Below are positions 46,316 through 55,294 of a stretch of DNA of 64,000 nt, one piece after another; within the stretch, counting starts at the first letter, position 1, and the number at the start of each line of letters is the position of its first letter. The translations under genes were made by a program, and so were the position numbers. The notes below the pieces were generated by a model. That model did no database searches and was not told the DNA's origin. It worked only from the letters and a program-made list of their open reading frames with translations. The DNA is from Parachitinimonas caeni (GTDB lineage: Bacteria > Pseudomonadota > Gammaproteobacteria > Burkholderiales > Chitinimonadaceae). Location of the stretch: contig NZ_JARRAF010000001.1 of NCBI RefSeq assembly GCF_030129945.1, positions 62,001 through 126,000 of the forward strand. The letters run 5' to 3'.

Positions 46316-48087
46316 TTGCAGCAGAGATCCCGTGGCTAGAGCAGATATCGCCACTGGCCGCCGAACTGGTGCAGACGCTGGCCAGTCTGGCCCCTGCCGC
46401 TAGCGAATCCGCCCTGCTGGCCGCCGCCCTGGCAGTCGAGGCCGTGGCAGAAGGCCATGTCTGTGTTGATCTGGGGCGCTGGGCAGGCCGGCAGTATGCA
46501 GGCTTCCCTCTACCGTTTCTGGCACAGTGGCAGACAGAGCTGCAGGCCAGCGGACTGATCGCCAAACCTGGTGATTTCGCCCCTCTGGTGCTTGAAGAGC
46601 GCCGACTCTACCTGGCCCGCTACTGGCGGTTTGAAACCCAGTTGGCCGCAGACCTGCTGGCACGGGCCGAGCCCCTGCCAGTGGAAACCACGCTCCTGAG
46701 AAAATCACTGGATGATCTGTTCGGCCCTCCTGCCGCCCATCACATCGACTGGCAGAAAGCCGCTGCCGCTGCAGCGGTGCTGAACCGGCTGACGGTGATC
46801 TCAGGCGGCCCCGGCACAGGCAAAACCACAACGGTAGTCAAACTCTTGGCGGCCCTGACGCTGTTGCAGCCGGATATCCGCATTGCCCTGGCAGCACCGA
46901 CAGGCAAGGCTGCTGCCCGCATGGTGGAGGCGATCCGTCTGGCCAAGGTCAAATTACCATTGGATATGTTGCAGCTGGCCACGTTGCCAGATACGGCGCA
47001 GACCCTGCACCGGCTGCTGGGAGCCCGACCGGACAGCCCCAGCTTCCGCCATGATCGCGAGAACCCGCTCCCCTACGATACGCTGGTGGTCGATGAGGCT
47101 TCGATGATCGACTTGGCCTTGTTGACCCGACTGGTTGCCGCCCTGCCACCCACCGCCCGTTTGATTCTGCTGGGGGATAAAGATCAGCTGGCCTCCGTCG
47201 AGGCAGGGGCCGCCTTTGCCGACCTCTGCGCAGGAACCGGCGTATCTGCTGCAGCCGCCAAACGGCTGGCCATGGCCACCGGAATGCCCATCCCGCCGCA
47301 GCCCGGCCAGTCCCGCATGGGTGACTCGGTCGTTCTGCTGCGGCACAGTTACCGCTTCGATACCAACAGCGGCATCGGTGCCCTGGCGCGTGCCGCTAAT
47401 GCCGGTAATAGCGAGGCTGCGCTGAACCTGCTCGACACCGGCCATGCAGACCTCGGCTGGCATCCCGGCCACTTTGCCGACCACGCCGAAGCACTGGCCG
47501 ACCATGTAGCCACTGCGCTGCAGCCATACTGGCAGGCCGTGACGACCGCAGACCCGGTAACCGCCTTCCAGCAATTCGGCCGGTTCCGGCTGCTGACCGC
47601 ACATCGGGATGGCGAAGCAGGGGTGAGTGGCCTCAACCGGCTGGTAGAAGCACGCCTGGTCAAACGTCGAGGACGTGAGGCCTGGTATGCGGGGCGCCCT
47701 GTATTGATTACAGCCAATGACTATGGGTTGCGTCTCTACAACGGAGACATCGGTATTGCCTTGCAAACGGCCGAGGGCTTGCGGGTGTATTTCGAACGTG
47801 ACGGTGACTTCGCCGCGTTTGCACCGCAACGGCTGCCGCCTCACGAAACCGCTTACGCCATGACCGTGCATAAAAGCCAGGGTTCGGAATTCGACACCGT
47901 GGCCTTGGTCCTGCCGGACAGTGACTCACCGGTTTTGACCCGAAATCTGGTGTACACCGCCCTCACCCGCGCACGGCGCCGGGCCGAAATCTGGGGGCCG
48001 GCAACAGTACTGGCCAAGGCATTGGCAACCGCCACCCGTCGAGACTCCGGCCTGGCCGATCGGCTGCGCATTTCCAACCCCTCTTGA
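46309..48087 (+). CDS. recD: Exodeoxyribonuclease V alpha subunit RecD
   Basis: A 592-residue SF1B helicase. Walker A is in SGGPGTGKTTTVV near residue 165, Walker B is VVDEASMIDL near 262, and the C-terminal motif VI region is AMTVHKSQGSEFDTVALV near 515. It drives the faster 5'-3' strand of RecBCD and overlaps recB, so they are made together. Confidence 0.95.
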   Translation: MLIAAEIPWLEQISPLAAELVQTLASLAPAASESALLAAALAVEAVAEGHVCVDLGRWAGRQYAGFPLPFLAQWQTELQASGLIAKPGDFAPLVLEERRLYLARYWRFETQLAADLLARAEPLPVETTLLRKSLDDLFGPPAAHHIDWQKAAAAAAVLNRLTVISGGPGTGKTTTVVKLLAALTLLQPDIRIALAAPTGKAAARMVEAIRLAKVKLPLDMLQLATLPDTAQTLHRLLGARPDSPSFRHDRENPLPYDTLVVDEASMIDLALLTRLVAALPPTARLILLGDKDQLASVEAGAAFADLCAGTGVSAAAAKRLAMATGMPIPPQPGQSRMGDSVVLLRHSYRFDTNSGIGALARAANAGNSEAALNLLDTGHADLGWHPGHFADHAEALADHVATALQPYWQAVTTADPVTAFQQFGRFRLLTAHRDGEAGVSGLNRLVEARLVKRRGREAWYAGRPVLITANDYGLRLYNGDIGIALQTAEGLRVYFERDGDFAAFAPQRLPPHETAYAMTVHKSQGSEFDTVALVLPDSDSPVLTRNLVYTALTRARRRAEIWGPATVLAKALATATRRDSGLADRLRISNPS

Positions 48088-48099
48088 ATGAGAATTTCC

Positions 48100-48498
48100 A
48101 TGCACCAATCCCTCTCTCTGGTCTCGCTGCTGGTATCCGACTACGACGAAGCCATCGCCTTTTATACCGGCTCGCTTGGCTTCGAATTGAAGGAAGACAG
48201 CCCGATGGGCAATGGCAAACGCTGGGTAGTGGTCAATCCACGCGGCTCGCAAGGCTGCGCCTTGCTCCTGGCCAAAGCCAGCAGCCCCGAACAGCTGGCC
48301 CAGGTCGGAAACCAGACAGGCGGCCGGGTCTTTCTGTTTTTGCAGACCGACGACTTCTGGCAGGACTACCAAGCCATGAAGGAAAAAGGCGTACAGTTCA
48401 TGGAAGCGCCGCGCGAGGAAGTCTACGGCTGGGTAGTCGTCTTCGCAGATTTATATGGCAATAAGTGGGATCTGCTGCAACGCAAGCCAATGGCGTAA
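48100..48498 (+). CDS. VOC/glyoxalase-fold protein
   Basis: About 132 residues, beginning MHQSLSLVSLLVSDYDEAIAFYTGSLGF, the hallmark of small VOC proteins (YaeR-like). GAGA precedes ATG 48100; ATG 48088 directly after the recD stop is an alternative. The substrate is unknown. It lacks the clear four-ligand set seen in gloA. A fragment of the palindromic repeat follows the stop. Confidence 0.8.
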   Translation: MHQSLSLVSLLVSDYDEAIAFYTGSLGFELKEDSPMGNGKRWVVVNPRGSQGCALLLAKASSPEQLAQVGNQTGGRVFLFLQTDDFWQDYQAMKEKGVQFMEAPREEVYGWVVVFADLYGNKWDLLQRKPMA

Positions 48499-48506
48499 AA
48501 AATTGG

Positions 48507-48590
48507 CAGCAGGACCCAATTCGACGAAACGCGAGCCGAAAACAAAATGGCAACAGCGCCTAAGCCCTGTTGCCATGCGATTCGACACAT
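48507..48590. repeat. Palindromic element fragments D
   Basis: The right half of one element (P1 right arm CAGGACCCAATTCGACGAA, then the terminal arm ending ACAGCGCCTA at 48562) is followed by what looks like the left end of a second one (AGCCCTGTTGCCATGCG). Both lack their partners. They fill the gap between the convergent VOC and oxygenase genes. Confidence 0.6.
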
Positions 48591-48600
48591 CGGTCGATTG

Positions 48601-49443
48601 TTACATCTTCACACCCAGTTCGCGTAAGCGCTCATCCAGATACTGGCGGGCGGTATAACGCTCCGACAGCACCACCTCGCTTCGTGCATGCAGGAACAAT
48701 GGTAAGGACACCCGCGACTTGAATGCGCCTTCCCCGGTCGGGTTGACCACGCGATGGCTGGTGGAGGGGTAATAGCCGCCAGTTGCCTCTTGCAGCATAT
48801 CGCCGATATTGATGACCAAAGTACCAAAGTCACATGGCACGTCCTGCCAGTTGCCATCCCGATCCTTGACCTGCAGCCCTGGCTCGTTGGCAGCCGGCAG
48901 CACGGTAATCAAGTTGATGTCTTCGTGCGCCGCAGCACGCAAGGCTCCCGGCGGCTCGTTGCCGGTCAGCGGGGGATAGCGCAACACCCGCAGCAAGGTA
49001 TTGGGTGTACCTTCGATCATTTTCGGCAGGGGCTCACTCAGCTTGGCCTTGACCTCTGCCGGTGCCCAGGTTTCGATCCATCCCAGCAGCTCGGATGCCA
49101 GCTGGTTGGCAAGATCGTAATAGCGCATGGCATTAGGCTTGAGCGCTTCGGGAATCCGCCCCCACGGATAGATGTGGAAGTATTCCTTGATGTCCTTGAT
49201 CTGCGCCCCTTTGGCGGTTTCGGAAATCTGGGTGGAGAAATAACCATCCTGCTTTTCCGGATCGAAGCTGTAGCCGAATTTCTCCTCACTGTTGAAAAAC
49301 GCGAGCCATTCAGCGTAGAGGGTTTCGACCAGATCTTGCGGAATCGGGTGATTCTTCAGGACACCAAACCCTGAGCGATGCAGGGACTCTGTAAATTCAG
49401 CCGCCGCGTTTGGCGAGCGATAGTCAACAACGGAAACAAACAT
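48601..49443 (-). CDS. 2-oxoglutarate/Fe(II)-dependent oxygenase (IPNS-like)
   Basis: A 280-residue protein of the isopenicillin-N-synthase superfamily. The iron triad HxD...H is visible: AAHEDINLI near 168 and STSHRVVNP near 230; the 2OG-binding RxS pair is SRVSLP. Such enzymes hydroxylate small molecules or amino acids; the substrate is unknown. Monocistronic; convergent with the VOC gene and repeat fragments. Confidence 0.85.
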   Translation of the reverse strand: MFVSVVDYRSPNAAAEFTESLHRSGFGVLKNHPIPQDLVETLYAEWLAFFNSEEKFGYSFDPEKQDGYFSTQISETAKGAQIKDIKEYFHIYPWGRIPEALKPNAMRYYDLANQLASELLGWIETWAPAEVKAKLSEPLPKMIEGTPNTLLRVLRYPPLTGNEPPGALRAAAHEDINLITVLPAANEPGLQVKDRDGNWQDVPCDFGTLVINIGDMLQEATGGYYPSTSHRVVNPTGEGAFKSRVSLPLFLHARSEVVLSERYTARQYLDERLRELGVKM

Positions 49444-49560
49444 GGCTGTGCAGGCAGAGGATGGGAAAGGGGCCGGATTTTACCAGCCCACCCGGCATCG
49501 CTGCGTACTGCCCGCACACAAGCCACTGCAAACTTGATCAATATCAAGCCGCCACGCGAC

Positions 49561-50130
49561 TTAGAAGCCGGCGCCGGGTTGTTGCAGATAGATCTGCTCG
49601 TCCAGGCTGCTGGTACGCCCAAGAATGGCGTTACGGTGCGGAAAGCGGCCAAAACGGGCAATCACCTCGCGGTGGCGCTGGGCATATACCAGATAGTCAG
49701 CCAGGGTCGGCTGTGCGGCAGCCAATGCCTCGAACAAGGCAACCGCCCTATCCTGTTCCGCCAGACTCTCGGCATGTTCAAACGGCAGATAGGCAAACAC
49801 CCGCTCCAGCGGGCTTAGTTGCTGATCCCACCCTAGGTCAACCAGCTTTCTGGCCAGCGCCAGCGCCTGCGCATCGCCAGCAAAGGCCTGTGGCAGGTTA
49901 CGGTAGATATTCCGGGTGAACTGGTCGAGCAGCAGCACACAGGCCAGGCAGCCGTCCGGCGTGGTGGTCCAGCCCGGCAACTGGCCGTTCAGCGCCGCGA
50001 CAACGCTATCCCCAAACTGCTGATTGATCTGCGCATCAAACTGCGGGTCTTTGCGAAACCACTCAGCACGGGGTCTGCCACGCTGCGCAGGTGGGCCAAA
50101 CCAGAATTCGAGGACTTGTTCGGGAGTCAT
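49561..50130 (-). CDS. DUF924 family protein
   Basis: A 189-residue protein with the family's opening [20 protein letters not shown] and [11 protein letters not shown] core, helical and TPR-like. It is widespread, with no settled function. Its start overlaps the proB stop by 4 bp (ATGA), so it is co-translated with glutamate 5-kinase; no functional link is established. Confidence 0.88.
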   Translation of the reverse strand: MTPEQVLEFWFGPPAQRGRPRAEWFRKDPQFDAQINQQFGDSVVAALNGQLPGWTTTPDGCLACVLLLDQFTRNIYRNLPQAFAGDAQALALARKLVDLGWDQQLSPLERVFAYLPFEHAESLAEQDRAVALFEALAAAQPTLADYLVYAQRHREVIARFGRFPHRNAILGRTSSLDEQIYLQQPGAGF

Positions 50131-51248
50131 GGCAGCACCAGGTTGTCTCGGTGAATAAGTTCAGGTTCATCAATATAGCCAAGAACTGCCTCGATCTGGC
50201 CGGTTGCCAGCCGCAGGATCTTGCGGGCTTCATCCGACGAATAGTTGACCAGGCCACGGCCGATTTCCTGCCCGGCAGCATCCACACAGGCGACCACCTC
50301 CCCTCGCAGGAAGTCGCCTTCGACAGCGGTGACACCAATTGGCAGCAAACTGGTACCAGACTGGGTAATGGCGCGAACCGCCCCTGCATCCAGCACCACC
50401 TTGCCACGCAGCTGCAAGTGATCGGCCAACCATTGCTTGCGGGCGGCAATACGACTCGTTCCTGCCAGCAACTGGGTGCCAATGGCTTCTCCCTGCGCGA
50501 GGCGCTGCAGGACATGCTCCTCTCGCCCGCAGGCAATCACGGTATGTGCACCACTGCGTGCCGCCCGCTTGGCAGCAATGATCTTGGTGTACATACCACC
50601 GGTGCCCACAGCAGAACCCGCTCCACCCGCCATCGCCTCAAGCTCCGGCTCGCCCGCACGCGCTTCATCGACAAAGCGGGCATCAGGCTGTTTGCGAGGG
50701 TCGGCGGTATAGAGACCGCGCTGGTCGGTCAGGATGATCAGGGCATCGGCATCAACCAGATTGGTAACCAACGCCCCTAAGGTATCGTTATCACCGACCT
50801 TGATCTCAGCCGTGACCACCGTGTCGTTCTCGTTGATGATGGGGATCACACCCAGCGACAGCAGGGTCAGCAAAGTTGAGCGGGCATTCAGGTAGCGCGT
50901 GCGATCCGCCAGATCTTCGTGAGTCAGCAGGATCTGAGCCGTTTTCAGGTTGAACTTGCGAAAGCAGGTTTCGTAAGCCTGAACCAGCCCCATCTGCCCG
51001 ACGGCCGCTGCTGCCTGTAATTCATGCACTGCGGTTGGGCGTTTGGCCCAGCCCATGCGCTGCAGGCCTTCGGCAATGGCGCCGGACGACACCAGAATCA
51101 CCTGCTTGCCCAGCTTGATCAGCTCGGCAATCTCGCTGGCCCAGCGATTCAGGGCGGCATGATCAAGGCCCTTACCGTTATTGGTAACCAGGCTGGAGCC
51201 GACTTTGACGACGATTCGTTGCGATGACTGGACAACACTGACAGGCAT
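50127..51248 (-). CDS. proB: Glutamate 5-kinase
   Basis: A 373-residue enzyme. Amino-acid-kinase domain (about 8-260, with [17 protein letters not shown] and [16 protein letters not shown]) and a C-terminal PUA domain (about 280-360). It phosphorylates glutamate, the first step in proline synthesis. proA is not adjacent, nor is obg. Confidence 0.95.
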   Translation of the reverse strand: MPVSVVQSSQRIVVKVGSSLVTNNGKGLDHAALNRWASEIAELIKLGKQVILVSSGAIAEGLQRMGWAKRPTAVHELQAAAAVGQMGLVQAYETCFRKFNLKTAQILLTHEDLADRTRYLNARSTLLTLLSLGVIPIINENDTVVTAEIKVGDNDTLGALVTNLVDADALIILTDQRGLYTADPRKQPDARFVDEARAGEPELEAMAGGAGSAVGTGGMYTKIIAAKRAARSGAHTVIACGREEHVLQRLAQGEAIGTQLLAGTSRIAARKQWLADHLQLRGKVVLDAGAVRAITQSGTSLLPIGVTAVEGDFLRGEVVACVDAAGQEIGRGLVNYSSDEARKILRLATGQIEAVLGYIDEPELIHRDNLVLP

Positions 51249-51387
51249 GATGGATCACTAGCAAAGGAACTGAAGACCAGCATATGCTGACTGGCAGCCT
51301 GCCCGAAATCAATACAGAGAAGCCGTGCCGCGTAAGCTAGCCCCAACCACCACGACCAAGCGTTATCACGACTCTGTTCGACCCACC

Positions 51388-52026
51388 ATGCTCGCCCAAC
51401 TGCCGCTGAAACCTCTGGTCTTCATTCTGTGCCTGCTCCCTCTGGCACGCACCCTCTCCATTCTGCTGCGGGGACAGCCTGTCAATCCCATTGAGTTTCT
51501 GACACGCTCCACCGGCACCTGGACGCTGGTCTTGCTGTTGATCACGCTCAGCCTGACCCCCTTGCGCCGACTGACCGGCACCGTCTGGCCACTACGACTA
51601 CGCCGGATGATGGGTCTGTTTGCGTTCTTTTACGCCAGTCTGCATTTCACCACTTATCTCTGGCTCGATCAGTTCTTCGATTTGGCCGCGATCCTGCGCG
51701 ACATTCGCAAACGGCCGTTTATTACGGTCGGTTTCATGGCCTTTGTGTTGCTGCTGCCCCTGGCGGCCACCTCAACCGATCGCATGCTGCGCCGACTCAA
51801 GCGCAACTGGCAGCGCCTGCACTATGCGGTTTATCCGATTGCCATCCTGGCAATCGTGCACTACTGGTGGCTGGTAAAGCGCGACCTGACCCAGCCGATG
51901 GTCTATGGCAGCATCCTGGCTGTATTACTGGGGATACGTCTGTGGTGGAAATGGCAGACTTGGCGTCGATCCGTGGCGCGCGCACAGCCCGCCATCCAGA
52001 CTGATGGGAGAAAAATCGGGGTGTAG
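51388..52026 (+). CDS. msrQ: Haem-binding subunit MsrQ of the methionine sulfoxide reductase system
   Basis: About 212 residues with five or six membrane segments of the ferric-reductase-like fold; histidines such as SLHFTTYLWLD and AIVHYWWLVK would bind haem. MsrQ passes electrons to periplasmic MsrP, which repairs methionine sulfoxide. msrP normally lies directly upstream but is absent here. A GTG at 51325 would add 21 residues; no strong ribosome site decides between them. Confidence 0.85.
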   Translation: MLAQLPLKPLVFILCLLPLARTLSILLRGQPVNPIEFLTRSTGTWTLVLLLITLSLTPLRRLTGTVWPLRLRRMMGLFAFFYASLHFTTYLWLDQFFDLAAILRDIRKRPFITVGFMAFVLLLPLAATSTDRMLRRLKRNWQRLHYAVYPIAILAIVHYWWLVKRDLTQPMVYGSILAVLLGIRLWWKWQTWRRSVARAQPAIQTDGRKIGV

Positions 52027-52030
52027 CTGC

Positions 52031-52204
52031 AAGCTCTGTTGACGTTGTGTTTTCGGATCGCGTTTCGCTGAATTTGGGCCTGCTGCCGCGTTGACTGCCA
52101 GGCTGTTGGCTTGCAACGCAAGCCTTACAGCCTGTGCGCCCAGCCGGGAAACCGCTTACCTTGCCCGCAAGCGGCGCGACATGGCATCAGCGCCGCACCT
52201 CACA
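52031..52204. repeat. Truncated palindromic element E
   Basis: The left terminal arm (AAGCTCTGTTGACGTTGTG), the left P1 arm (TTTCGCTGAATTTGGGCCTG) and a loop resembling the reverse complement of copy A's P1 loop are present. The right P1 arm, P2 and the right terminus are missing. It lies between the convergent msrQ and queC genes and ends near the queC stop. Confidence 0.65.
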
Positions 52205-52879
52205 TCAGCCGTAGTATGGCGTCGGGTCGGCAATACCTGCTGAGACAAAACCCGCCTGGCGCAAACGGCAGGAATCGCAAACCCCACAGGCTCGACCCTC
52301 ATCATCTGCCTTGTAGCAGGAAACGGTGAGTCCGTAATCCACACCAAGCTCCACCCCGCGACGGATAATGTCGGACTTGGACAGCAATTGCAGCGGCGCC
52401 CGGATATGCAAGCGATTGCCTTCAACACCCGCCCGCGTCGCCAGATTAGCCATGGCTTCGAATGCGGAAACGTATTCGGGTCGGCAATCGGGGTAGCCGG
52501 AATAATCGACGGCATTCACACCAATGAAAATGTCCATCGCTCCCAACACTTCAGCCCAGGCCATCGCATACGACAGCATGATGGTGTTGCGCGCGGGCAC
52601 ATAGGTCACAGGGATACCCTCTGCGGGCGAGGTGGGCACCTCGATGGCATCGTCCGTCAGCGCCGAGCCACCGAAAGCACGCAAGTCGATCGTAGCAACG
52701 CGATGCTCACAGGCACCCAACGCTTTGGCAACGCGCTGCGCCGCTGCCAGTTCGGCGGCGTGCCGCTGACCATAATCGAACGACAAACAATACGGCGCAT
52801 AGCCCTCGTGACGGGCAATCGCGAGGACTGTGGCGGAGTCCAGCCCACCGGAAAGAAGGACAACAGCTTTTGGTTTCAC
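52205..52879 (-). CDS. queC: 7-cyano-7-deazaguanine (preQ0) synthase QueC
   Basis: About 224 residues. N-type ATP pyrophosphatase P-loop [13 protein letters not shown] at the N-terminus and a C-terminal zinc site (C...[10 protein letters not shown]). It converts 7-carboxy-7-deazaguanine to preQ0 for queuosine. The start is taken at GTG 52879 with GGGAAG upstream; an ATG at 52912 would add 11 residues. queE lies upstream on the same strand. Confidence 0.92.
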   Translation of the reverse strand: MKPKAVVLLSGGLDSATVLAIARHEGYAPYCLSFDYGQRHAAELAAAQRVAKALGACEHRVATIDLRAFGGSALTDDAIEVPTSPAEGIPVTYVPARNTIMLSYAMAWAEVLGAMDIFIGVNAVDYSGYPDCRPEYVSAFEAMANLATRAGVEGNRLHIRAPLQLLSKSDIIRRGVELGVDYGLTVSCYKADDEGRACGVCDSCRLRQAGFVSAGIADPTPYYG

Positions 52880-52959
52880 AGTAACTTCCCGAATTTGGAT
52901 GGCGGGCATCACGATGACGCTCGCGCCATCAACTGACGACTACTGACAGGCTCACCGCG

Positions 52960-53610
52960 CTAAACCCCAGGCTTTTCGCCCCACAGGATCTTATGCAATT
53001 GCACTTGCATACGCACTGGCAAACGATCCTCCAGCACCCAGGCGGCCAGATCTGCCGGATCGATACCCTGCCAGACCGGTGACAACAGGACAGGGCAACG
53101 CTGTGCCAGATGACGTGTTTGAATGAGATCACGCGCCCATTCATAGTCTGCCCGGCTGGTCAGAACAAACTTGAGTTCATCGCCCGACTTCAGCAGATCC
53201 AGATTTGGCCAATGATTCTTATCGACCTCCCCCGAACCCGGCGTCTTGATATCAACAATCCGTGATACACGCGGGTCAACCGGATCAATCGGCATGGCGC
53301 CGCTGGTTTCAAGCGAAACCGAATAGCCTGTATCGCAGAGTTTTTGCAGCAGCGGCAAGCAGTTCCTTTGTGCCAGCGGCTCACCGCCGGTAACACAAAC
53401 ATATTGAGCACCATAAGCCGCCACGCGTTCCAGCACCAAGTCGAAACTCATGGTTTCGCCACCATAGAATGCGTAGGCGCTGTCGCAGTAACCGCAACGC
53501 AGCGGACAACCCGTGAGGCGCACAAACACGGTTGGCAGACCAACTCGGCTTGACTCCCCCTGCAAGGAAAAAAATATTTCACTGACACGCACACTGTCGG
53601 CGACAGCCAT
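52960..53610 (-). CDS. queE: 7-carboxy-7-deazaguanine synthase QueE
   Basis: About 216 residues. Radical-SAM cluster motif CPLRCGYC (CX3CX2C) near residue 31, then GGEPLAQ near 73. It makes CDG, the QueC substrate. ATG 53610 is chosen because upstream sequence in the open frame is non-family and overlaps a terminator hairpin. queD is not in the window. Confidence 0.93.
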   Translation of the reverse strand: MAVADSVRVSEIFFSLQGESSRVGLPTVFVRLTGCPLRCGYCDSAYAFYGGETMSFDLVLERVAAYGAQYVCVTGGEPLAQRNCLPLLQKLCDTGYSVSLETSGAMPIDPVDPRVSRIVDIKTPGSGEVDKNHWPNLDLLKSGDELKFVLTSRADYEWARDLIQTRHLAQRCPVLLSPVWQGIDPADLAAWVLEDRLPVRMQVQLHKILWGEKPGV

Positions 53611-53640
53611 TCCTACTCTCCCGCAACGCAATGCGTTGTC

Positions 53641-53670
53641 AAAATCAAACCGGCCCTTGATCGGGCCGGT
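53641..53670 (-). terminator. Hairpin terminator between cpoB and queE
   Basis: ACCGGCCC and GGGCCGGT form an 8-bp stem; on the minus strand it is followed by TTGATTTT. It may partly separate queE-queC from the tol-pal genes. Confidence 0.65.
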
Positions 53671-53766
53671 AATGGTCACAGTCCTTGGTGCCGGATTATG
53701 GCGAAAAGCCCCTGATGGCACCATCCGGTTCCCGATGCAGATCAGGATACCGGCAGAAACCGCTTC

Positions 53767-54561
53767 TTACAGCATTTCCAGTTGGCGTTTGGCCCGCTGT
53801 GCAGCTTCTGAACCGGGGTAATTGGTAATCAGATCTTTGAGCGTCTTGCGTGCAGCCTTGGCATCACCAGCCTCAATCTGCAGATTAGCAATTGCGCGCA
53901 TGGCATCCGGAGTTTTCTGATGATCTGGCCAGTTATCGACCACCTTGCGTAGCGCCAGCATGGCAGATTTGTAATCACGCTGCTGTGCATACGACAAGCC
54001 TTGCCAGAACAAGGCATTCGGCACCAGCCGGCTATCACGATAGCTTTTCAGAAAAGCATCAAATGCGGATACCGCGTTCTTGTAATTGCCAACCCGATAC
54101 AGGTTATAGGCTGCCTCGTAGGCACTGGCGTCACCCTCACCGTGTGCCGGCTCTGACGTCGTAGGGGTATCTACCGCCCCGGTTGACTGCGTGGCACCGG
54201 GCTGCGGATTCGTCTGAGCTGGCGGTGTTTCGAGCTGGCGCAAGCGACTATCAAGGTCTACATACAAATCTTTCTGTCGTTTTTGCAGATTATCGATGTT
54301 GAAAGTCAGCACTTCGATCTGACCACGCAGCTTGGCAAGCTCGCCATTGAGCCCCTCAATCTGATTGACCAGCTCCAGCAGTTTCTGATTCTGCAGTTGT
54401 GTCTCAACCTTGTTGAGCCGGTCGCTCACGGTGTTATTCAAGGTCTCCAGTCTGACGCGAAGTTCGGCAACCTGCTTGCGCGCTTCATCATCATCAAATA
54501 ACCCTGCCTTGGCCGGCAAAGCCAGAACCAGTAAAAGAGCAGACAAACAGCGTAGGCGCAT
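53767..54561 (-). CDS. cpoB: Cell division coordinator CpoB (YbgF)
   Basis: About 264 residues. Signal peptide, an N-terminal coiled coil (about 25-115, rich in heptad Leu), a proline/threonine-rich linker, and C-terminal TPR repeats (about 150-260). CpoB links Tol-Pal to PBP1b activity during constriction in E. coli. GAGG upstream favours ATG 54561 over starts at 54573 and 54594. It follows pal, as usual. Confidence 0.9.
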   Translation of the reverse strand: MRLRCLSALLLVLALPAKAGLFDDDEARKQVAELRVRLETLNNTVSDRLNKVETQLQNQKLLELVNQIEGLNGELAKLRGQIEVLTFNIDNLQKRQKDLYVDLDSRLRQLETPPAQTNPQPGATQSTGAVDTPTTSEPAHGEGDASAYEAAYNLYRVGNYKNAVSAFDAFLKSYRDSRLVPNALFWQGLSYAQQRDYKSAMLALRKVVDNWPDHQKTPDAMRAIANLQIEAGDAKAARKTLKDLITNYPGSEAAQRAKRQLEML

Positions 54562-54601
54562 AGATAACCTCATCCGGTTGTGCGCAACAGACAAGCAAAA
54601 G

Positions 54602-54660
54602 CCGCCGCCAGCTTCAAGTAGCGTGAGAACGATCCCTCGCCACTCTGGCTGCGGCGGCCT
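54602..54660. other. GC-rich hairpin between pal and cpoB
   Basis: GCCGCCGCCAG pairs with CTGGCTGCGGCGGC apart from a small bulge, with a 30-base loop. There is no T-run, so it may stabilise mRNA ends or attenuate rather than terminate. Confidence 0.45.
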
Positions 54661-54674
54661 GACAGGCCAGATGA

Positions 54675-55211
54675 TTACTCGCCGTCGTAAACGATATCGG
54701 CGCGACGGTTTTCAGTCCAGGCCGCCTCATCGTGGCCAGTCGCCTTGGGCTTCTCTTCGCCCAGGCTAACTGTCTCGATCTGCGCTTCGGACACACCCAG
54801 TACGCTCATCGACTTCTTCACGGCCTCTGCACGCTTCTGGCCCAGCGCCAGGTTGTATTCGCGGCTGCCGCGCTCGTCAGCATTGCCTTCAATCTTGATC
54901 TTGCGATTCTTGTTGCTGTTGAGGTACTTCGAGTGTGCATCAACCGTTGCGCTGAAATCCGGACGGACATCGTATTTGTCGTAGTCGAAATAGATGCTGC
55001 GCTTGGACAGGATGTTGTTCGGGTCCTTCAGCGGGTCCATGTTGAAGCTATCAGGCTTCTTCGACTCAACAGGCGTAGCGGTGGGTTGCTCATAGGGTTT
55101 GCTAGGGTTGGTATTGGTCTGCGTCGGAGCAGGATCCGGCACCTTTTGACTGGTGCTGGCACACGCTGCCAAAAAATTAACGACCACTAGACTGGCAAGC
55201 AGCTTTTTCAT
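54675..55211 (-). CDS. pal: Peptidoglycan-associated lipoprotein Pal
   Basis: A 178-residue lipoprotein. Lipobox LAAC (MKKLLASLVVVNFLAAC), a Pro/Thr-rich linker and an OmpA-like peptidoglycan-binding domain (about 65-175, with GNADERGSREYNLALGQKRAE). It anchors the outer membrane to murein and partners TolB. Confidence 0.96.
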   Translation of the reverse strand: MKKLLASLVVVNFLAACASTSQKVPDPAPTQTNTNPSKPYEQPTATPVESKKPDSFNMDPLKDPNNILSKRSIYFDYDKYDVRPDFSATVDAHSKYLNSNKNRKIKIEGNADERGSREYNLALGQKRAEAVKKSMSVLGVSEAQIETVSLGEEKPKATGHDEAAWTENRRADIVYDGE

Positions 55212-55294
55212 CGGTTTCTCCCGGGTTTTAGATCAAATCAAGAACATTCCGCCCAGCCATTGCCAGGCATTCGAAAATCCGAGCAATCAGATCA

